32,473 nucleotides of DNA, taken from assembly GCA_903880005.1 (NCBI GenBank), contig CAIRNV010000050.1, positions 1 through 32,473 on the forward strand. The letters are read 5' to 3'. Source of the DNA: an uncultured Verrucomicrobiota bacterium (GTDB taxonomy: Bacteria; Verrucomicrobiota; Verrucomicrobiia; Limisphaerales; UBA9464). A model generated the notes under the pieces. That model did not search any database. It saw only the letters and a program-made list of their open reading frames with translations, and was not told the origin of the DNA. This document shows, piece by piece, positions 28,432 through 32,473 of this stretch; the stretch's first letter is position 1, and each line of letters opens with the position of its first letter. Position numbers and translations under genes: made by a program.

Positions 28432-29559
28432 ATGAACGAGGTCAAGGATACGGTCGTCGGTCGCGGCGCGGTCCATGGACCCGCGCGGCCGTCGCGCGTC
28501 GTGGTCGGGATGAGCGGCGGCGTGGACTCGTCGGCGACGGCCGCCCTGCTCCTGGAGCAAGGGCACGAGGTCATCGGCGTCACCCTCAAGCTGTGGCCCC
28601 AGGACTGCTCCGCCCGCGCGGAGGACAAGTGCTGCGGGCCCCAGGCCGTGATGGATGCGAGGTCGGTCTGCTCGCGGCTCGGCATCCCGTTCTACCTCGT
28701 GGACGAGGCCGGGGAGTTCCAGCAGAGGGTCATCGGCTACTTTGCCGACGAATACCGGGCCGGTCGAACCCCCAACCCCTGCGTGATGTGCAACCAACAC
28801 CTCAAGTTCGGGAGCCTGCTGCGTCGCGCGGACCAGCTCGGCGCCGAGTACATCGCCACCGGCCACTTTGCACGCATCGAGCGGCACGACGACGGCAGCG
28901 TCTCGCTCCTCCGGGGCAGGGACCCGCGCAAGGACCAGAGCTACTTCCTCTTCAGCCTCCGGCAGGAGCAGCTTCGCCGGGCGTTGTTCCCGCTTGGCGA
29001 CAAGACCAAGGCCGACACCCGCGCGGTCGCGCGCGAGTCCGGCCTGCGCACGGCCGACAAGGAGGAGAGCATGGAAATCTGCTTCGTCCCCGACAACGAC
29101 TACGGCGGGTTCCTCGAGGGCTCCGGGCTGGTGGCCCGGCACGAGGGCGACATCGTGGACGCCTCGGGCCGCGTGCTGGGCCGTCATCAGGGCGTTGAGT
29201 TCTTCACCGTGGGCCAGCGCCGCGGCCTGGGCATCGCGGCGGGTCGCCCCCTGTACGTGGTCCGCCTCGATGCCGCCCGCAACCAGGTGGTCGTGGGGGA
29301 GGAGCCGGAATTGCTACGCGACCGCTGGCGCGTCGCGTCCACGAGCTGGATCGACGGCATCGGCCCCCGTGAGGAAGTGGGCTGCACGGCTCAGGTGCGG
29401 CACGGGCACCCGGGCGTGGCGGCCCTCGTGCGGCCCTTGCCTGGCGGCGTGACCGAGGTGGTGGCGTCCGAGCCCGTCCGGGCCGTGACGCCCGGCCAGG
29501 CCTGCGTGTTCTATGACGGCGACCGCGTCCTGGGCGGCGGCTGGATCACCCAGGCCTGA
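28432..29559 (+). CDS. mnmA: tRNA-specific 2-thiouridylase MnmA
   Basis: MnmA thiolates uridine-34 of Lys, Glu and Gln tRNAs using ATP and a sulfur relay. The 375-residue protein has the PP-loop SGGVDSS (28-34), the NPCVMCN motif with nucleophile Cys120 and a further Cys117, and the second catalytic Cys217 in EICFVP. Further landmarks are ATGHFARI (142-149), DPRKDQSYFLFSL (164-176), GVEFFTVGQRRGLGI and the C-terminal beta-barrel ending QACVFYDGDRVLGGGWI. The first 20 residues are a short extension before the PP-loop domain. It ends six bases before the convergent TPR gene ends. Confidence 0.95.
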   Translation: MNEVKDTVVGRGAVHGPARPSRVVVGMSGGVDSSATAALLLEQGHEVIGVTLKLWPQDCSARAEDKCCGPQAVMDARSVCSRLGIPFYLVDEAGEFQQRVIGYFADEYRAGRTPNPCVMCNQHLKFGSLLRRADQLGAEYIATGHFARIERHDDGSVSLLRGRDPRKDQSYFLFSLRQEQLRRALFPLGDKTKADTRAVARESGLRTADKEESMEICFVPDNDYGGFLEGSGLVARHEGDIVDASGRVLGRHQGVEFFTVGQRRGLGIAAGRPLYVVRLDAARNQVVVGEEPELLRDRWRVASTSWIDGIGPREEVGCTAQVRHGHPGVAALVRPLPGGVTEVVASEPVRAVTPGQACVFYDGDRVLGGGWITQA

Positions 29560-29565
29560 CCCGCT

Positions 29566-30753
29566 TCACGATGTCGTTCCAGCGCCTCCGGATGCCGGCC
29601 CCTCGGCCCGCGGAGGCCCGCCGGTCAGGGGGGACGCATGCGTGATGGACTCCAACTCGCGGATTCGAGCTAGGGCCGCCGCGCGCTTTTGCACGGCGGC
29701 GCCTGGATCGGCGGCCACGGACAAGGACCTCGTCAAGACGTCCGCCCATTCCCGCAAGGTCGCCAACTCTGCCCCGGGCGTCCCGTGATCCCTTTCCCAC
29801 GACGCCATCCATTCAAGGACCGTACTCAGGTCGCGGAGCGCCTCGGGCGATGGCCCGAGCTGTTCCACCAGGCGACGACGGATGCCGAGGCTCTCGCGCC
29901 ATGCCTGGGCGGCTCGGTCCCAGTGACCGTTTCGCGAGGCGACCCTCCCGGAGGCACGCCAAGCCACCGCCAAGGCCCGGTTTATCGAGGGCGTGGCCTC
30001 CTCGCGGGTCGATGAACGGAGGATCGTGACGAGTTCCGAGGCGATGGAGCCCGCGCGGACGAGGTCGCCCCGTTCGAGGGAAAGTTCGACGAGGTCCTCC
30101 ACCAACTGGGACGACGGCGGATGGGCGTGGGTTCCGTCGCGCCAGCGGGACCATTCGGCGAAGAGCAATGCCTCGCGTTCGGAGGGCGGGGAGGCGGGGC
30201 CTTGCTGGGGCGTCGCCGGAACGTCGCGATGGAACGGCGGGTGGGGCAACACGGCGGGGCGGCACGCCCGGACCTCGCGGCTGAGGGTTCGCACGCTCCA
30301 GAGGTCGGGCGCGATGCCGCCGATGCGCGCGATGTAGTGAGTGGGGAGGGAGAGGACGAGGAGGCCTGGAACCTCACGTTCCAGCCGGGAGCGTTGCTCG
30401 TTGAGGCGTGCGAGGACGTGGTCGCGGGCGCGGTTCCATGCGTCATCGCCCGGGGAACCCTGGAGATCGATCCAGACGGGCGGGCGGCGGGAAGGAAACC
30501 GGGCGTCCGCCTGGAGGGCGCCCACGATGTCGGCCGTGGCCGACGCCGGCGATGCGGGGACAACGTGCTGGATGGCGGCGGTCTGGAACCTCAAGGCGTC
30601 CTGCATCCGGCCACGGATTGCGTCGAGCGCGGCCGGGTCGTCGGAGTACAGCAGGACCAACGTGAAGCCCTCATGCCAATCCATGAGTTGGCGAAGCTCT
30701 CGCCAGATGTCCTCGTCGAGGGGCAGTTCGCTGGGTTTGCCCGGGTCTGGCAT
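29566..30753 (-). CDS. TPR protein with an NTPase-like N-terminal domain lacking a P-loop; partner of the upstream ATPase
   Basis: This is a 395-residue soluble protein that I do not recognise as a named gene. Residues 20-165 alternate strands and helices (TLVLLYSDDPAALDAIRGRM at 31-50; PPVWIDLQG at 91-99; LARLNEQRSRLEREVPGLLV at 114-133; IAPDLWSVRTL at 147-157) in the manner of an ATPase fold. There is no GxxxxGK(S/T) Walker A motif, so it probably cannot bind ATP in the usual way. A Pro-rich linker (165-195) leads to helical TPR-like repeats (about 215-345). ATG 30753 lies five bases past the ATPase stop without a Shine-Dalgarno sequence, so translation is probably coupled. The frame continues upstream to 31329 as a shadow of the ATPase gene. 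It may be a sensor or adaptor, which is inference. Confidence 0.7.
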   Translation of the reverse strand: MPDPGKPSELPLDEDIWRELRQLMDWHEGFTLVLLYSDDPAALDAIRGRMQDALRFQTAAIQHVVPASPASATADIVGALQADARFPSRRPPVWIDLQGSPGDDAWNRARDHVLARLNEQRSRLEREVPGLLVLSLPTHYIARIGGIAPDLWSVRTLSREVRACRPAVLPHPPFHRDVPATPQQGPASPPSEREALLFAEWSRWRDGTHAHPPSSQLVEDLVELSLERGDLVRAGSIASELVTILRSSTREEATPSINRALAVAWRASGRVASRNGHWDRAAQAWRESLGIRRRLVEQLGPSPEALRDLSTVLEWMASWERDHGTPGAELATLREWADVLTRSLSVAADPGAAVQKRAAALARIRELESITHASPLTGGPPRAEGPASGGAGTTS

Positions 30754-30758
30754 GAAGG

Positions 30759-32105
30759 TCAGCCCGGGTGAATCAACTCCCGGACGAGGGGCAGGACATC
30801 GCACCATGCCTTGCCGTTGCGGTAGTCGAGGATGAGGTGGTTGTCGAAGAGCCGGGCGAGCGTGGCCAGGCCGCTGATGCCGTCCAACGCCGGGCCCTTG
30901 CCCTTGGCGACCTGCATGAGCCAGTCGCGGTCCTCCTTGGAAAGCTGGAAGTCGGCGCGGGTGTCGCGGAGCGCATACTGGACGATGGAATCGTCGGTCA
31001 TCGGCAGCGGACGACCGGGACACTTGAGGAGGGCGCGTTGGATGATGAGGAAGAAGATGCGCAGGTTGCCGCCGCTGGCATGGGCGACCTCGCGAAGCTG
31101 GGAGGGCGGGAACACCTCGGCCCACCGGGGGAAATGGGCATCCAAGACCGAAAGCATGAGGTCGATGCCCGGTTCGTGACGGGCCCCTTGCCGGAGCGGG
31201 TTGGCGTCCAGGGCCTCCGCAGGCTGGGGCCCCGGCGTCTCCTCCACCTTGATGTGAGGCAGCCCATGGATGCCGCCGTAGAGCGCCTGGATCCCGGGCG
31301 CGACCAGCGGGAGCGTGGGTGGCACGCAATAGACGACATGGAGCGTGTTGAACCCCAGGTTGTGGGCGTGGCCGAAGAAGACGTTGGAAAGGCTCTGGAA
31401 GACGGCGTCCGCATCGCTTCCTGATCCCCGGACTTTTTCGAGCGAATCCACGATCAAGACGACCTTGGCATCGGGATGGAGGCCGCGGTCGCGAACATCC
31501 TGCACGAGGCCGTCCACGAACTCCCGGGCACCCTTCACGAAGGTGTCGAGGGAGGCCTCCGAGATCCTCCGCAGCGATTCCTTGAACGTCGGATTGTCCT
31601 TCAACGCCAGCTTGAGGTCGGCGAAGCCCCCCAGCTTGAGGGTGGCCTCGGAGGCTTGGACCCCGGTGCGGGTCAGGAAGTCCTTGATGCGTTCCCAGTA
31701 GCCCGAGCGCGCCGGATCGGACCCAAGGCCCCTCGCGTAGGCCTCCGAAAAGGCACCCAGCACCGCCACCAACAAGTCCGTGATCCCAAGCGCGGCGGTC
31801 TCCTTGAGGTAATCGAGGGCATCGACGTAGTAGGCCGCATGTCCGTCGTCCCGGAGCGATCGCGTCAGATGGATGAGTTCGGTGGTCTTGCCCGAACCCC
31901 GCTGGCCGGAAAAAAGGTAGGACGCCGCCGTGTCGCGGAACTCGATGGCGCGGCGCAGCTCCCCGAGCGGATCCCGTCCGTCCGTCAAGTGGATGCCCTC
32001 CACGTACGCCATGGGCTGGATGTCTGCCCTCGACGGACTGGGGACTTGCAGCGGGATCGCGTTGTAGAACTCCTTGAGGAGCTTCTTTTGCTCGGACGCA
32101 TTCAT
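30759..32105 (-). CDS. STAND/AAA-like P-loop ATPase, first gene of a two-gene cassette
   Basis: This is a 448-residue soluble ATPase. Walker A is SGQRGSGKTT (66-75, Lys73) and Walker B is VVLIVDSLEKV (215-225, Asp220). A sensor-2-like SGGNLR (344-349) starts a helix, and the C-terminal winged-helix-like end reads LILDYRNGKAWCDVLPLVREL (424-444). The order of P-loop domain, then SGGN helix, then winged helix is like Orc/STAND or AAA ATPases. There is no membrane span. I chose ATG 32105 (MNASEQKKLL); another in-frame ATG at 32168 is possible. A GGAG lies about 10 bases before the chosen start. The downstream gene encodes the TPR partner. Upstream lies the MITE-like element. Defence or signalling use is inferred, not shown. 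Confidence 0.75.
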   Translation of the reverse strand: MNASEQKKLLKEFYNAIPLQVPSPSRADIQPMAYVEGIHLTDGRDPLGELRRAIEFRDTAASYLFSGQRGSGKTTELIHLTRSLRDDGHAAYYVDALDYLKETAALGITDLLVAVLGAFSEAYARGLGSDPARSGYWERIKDFLTRTGVQASEATLKLGGFADLKLALKDNPTFKESLRRISEASLDTFVKGAREFVDGLVQDVRDRGLHPDAKVVLIVDSLEKVRGSGSDADAVFQSLSNVFFGHAHNLGFNTLHVVYCVPPTLPLVAPGIQALYGGIHGLPHIKVEETPGPQPAEALDANPLRQGARHEPGIDLMLSVLDAHFPRWAEVFPPSQLREVAHASGGNLRIFFLIIQRALLKCPGRPLPMTDDSIVQYALRDTRADFQLSKEDRDWLMQVAKGKGPALDGISGLATLARLFDNHLILDYRNGKAWCDVLPLVRELIHPG

Positions 32106-32203
32106 GCGGTCATGGCTCCGGCCGGCAGCCGTGGCCATGAGCAAGGCTGTTGCCATGTTGCCATGCATGACAAGGGGCCATTTGTCCCGGTGCCGCGCCT
32201 CTA

Positions 32204-32473
32204 GTGTCGTGTCTCACAAGTGGCTGGTGTTTCGCCGCGAGGGATTTTCGTGTCCAACGAGGCGCGAGAGACGAGCAGACCCGCAGAGGTCTGTGAGGAG
32301 CGAGCAACGACGTGGGACGCGAAAAGGGCCGCGGCCCTTCGGGTTGCTCCAAGAATGCCCCGGGGCTTCGTTGTTCGTCCGTCACAGACCGCTGCGGGTA
32401 GGCTCCGTCCTCACGCCTTGCCCCGGGGCATTCTTGGAGCAACCCAACACCAGCGATTTGTGAGACACGACAC
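32204..32473. mobile_element. MITE-like palindromic element with 28-bp terminal inverted repeats
   Basis: The outer arms 32204-32231 and 32446-32473 match as reverse complements at about 26 of 28 positions; both start GTGTCGTGTCTCACAA when read inward. Inside, 32341-32366 and 32420-32445 are perfect 26-bp inverted repeats. A second pair, 32273-32312 with about 32366-32405, is roughly 80% complementary. The two internal pairs interleave, so both cannot fold as simple nested hairpins. A perfect 16-bp palindrome, AAGGGCCGCGGCCCTT, lies at 32324-32339. No transposase is encoded, and the frames that cross it have no domains. The element ends exactly at the window edge, so a target duplication cannot be seen. 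It lies about 100 bases upstream of the ATPase gene. Confidence 0.75.
32324..32339. repeat. Perfect 16-bp palindrome inside the MITE-like element
   Basis: AAGGGCCGCGGCCCTT is its own reverse complement. It falls between the left internal arm and the first 26-bp arm, so it could be the tip of a small hairpin or a protein-binding site. Confidence 0.75.

Noticed and set aside
32110-32463. Short open frames across the MITE-like element on both strands
   Set aside because: They arise from the palindromic repeat itself: both strands give similar peptide fragments. There is no ribosome-binding site and no domain.

Overview
This GC-rich window (roughly two thirds G+C by eye) most likely comes from a member of the Verrucomicrobiota, perhaps the Limisphaerales/Pedosphaera side. 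That is an inference from gene style. A 3220-residue exported protein combines PA14-like, lamin-tail and CotH modules, RpoD has a long Lys/Ala/Pro-rich tail, RsmH has a long N-terminal extension, and there is a short TPR protein of a type I associate with that phylum. No rRNA, tRNA, CRISPR array or complete transposase gene was found. Clear Shine-Dalgarno sites are scarce, and many genes are joined by 4-base stop/start overlaps, several using TTG or GTG starts.

Layout. 1-306: tandem copies of a structured dispersed repeat. 307-1862 (-): an ACT-domain protein followed by rsmH. 2006-5099 (+): an envelope-stress style operon of an HtrA/Deg protease, an S41-like protein that has lost its catalytic Ser and Lys, and a DUF456 membrane protein. 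5112-5250: a further repeat copy. 5312-6715 (+): a lone TolC-family outer-membrane protein, meeting tail to tail a TSUP permease (-). 7647-10463 (-): an operon of rph, a histidine phosphatase, prmA and a TPR protein. 10511-10600: a short repeat copy. 10708-20370 (-): the giant secreted protein. 20404-27339 (-): rpoD, glcF, a SAM methyltransferase, an ABC ATPase, a HupE/UreJ-like protein and a MOSC protein, tightly packed in one direction. 27483-29559 (+): a TAT-exported sugar-isomerase-like protein and mnmA, divergent from rpoD. 29566-32105 (-): a two-gene cassette of a STAND/AAA-like ATPase and a TPR protein whose N-terminal domain looks like an NTPase fold without a P-loop. 32204-32473: a MITE-like element with 28-bp terminal inverted repeats, ending exactly at the window edge.

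How the genes fit together. Most of the window is housekeeping: rRNA, tRNA and ribosomal-protein modification (rsmH, mnmA, prmA), 3' trimming of tRNA (rph) and the main sigma factor (rpoD). Envelope functions are interspersed (HtrA operon, TolC, TSUP, the giant protein). The accessory material is the two-gene ATPase/TPR cassette next to the MITE-like element, the giant CotH/lamin-tail protein, and the dispersed ~169-bp repeat lying at the borders of transcription units. The best candidates for something undescribed are the ATPase/TPR pair, the repeat family, and the dead S41 protein coupled to HtrA.
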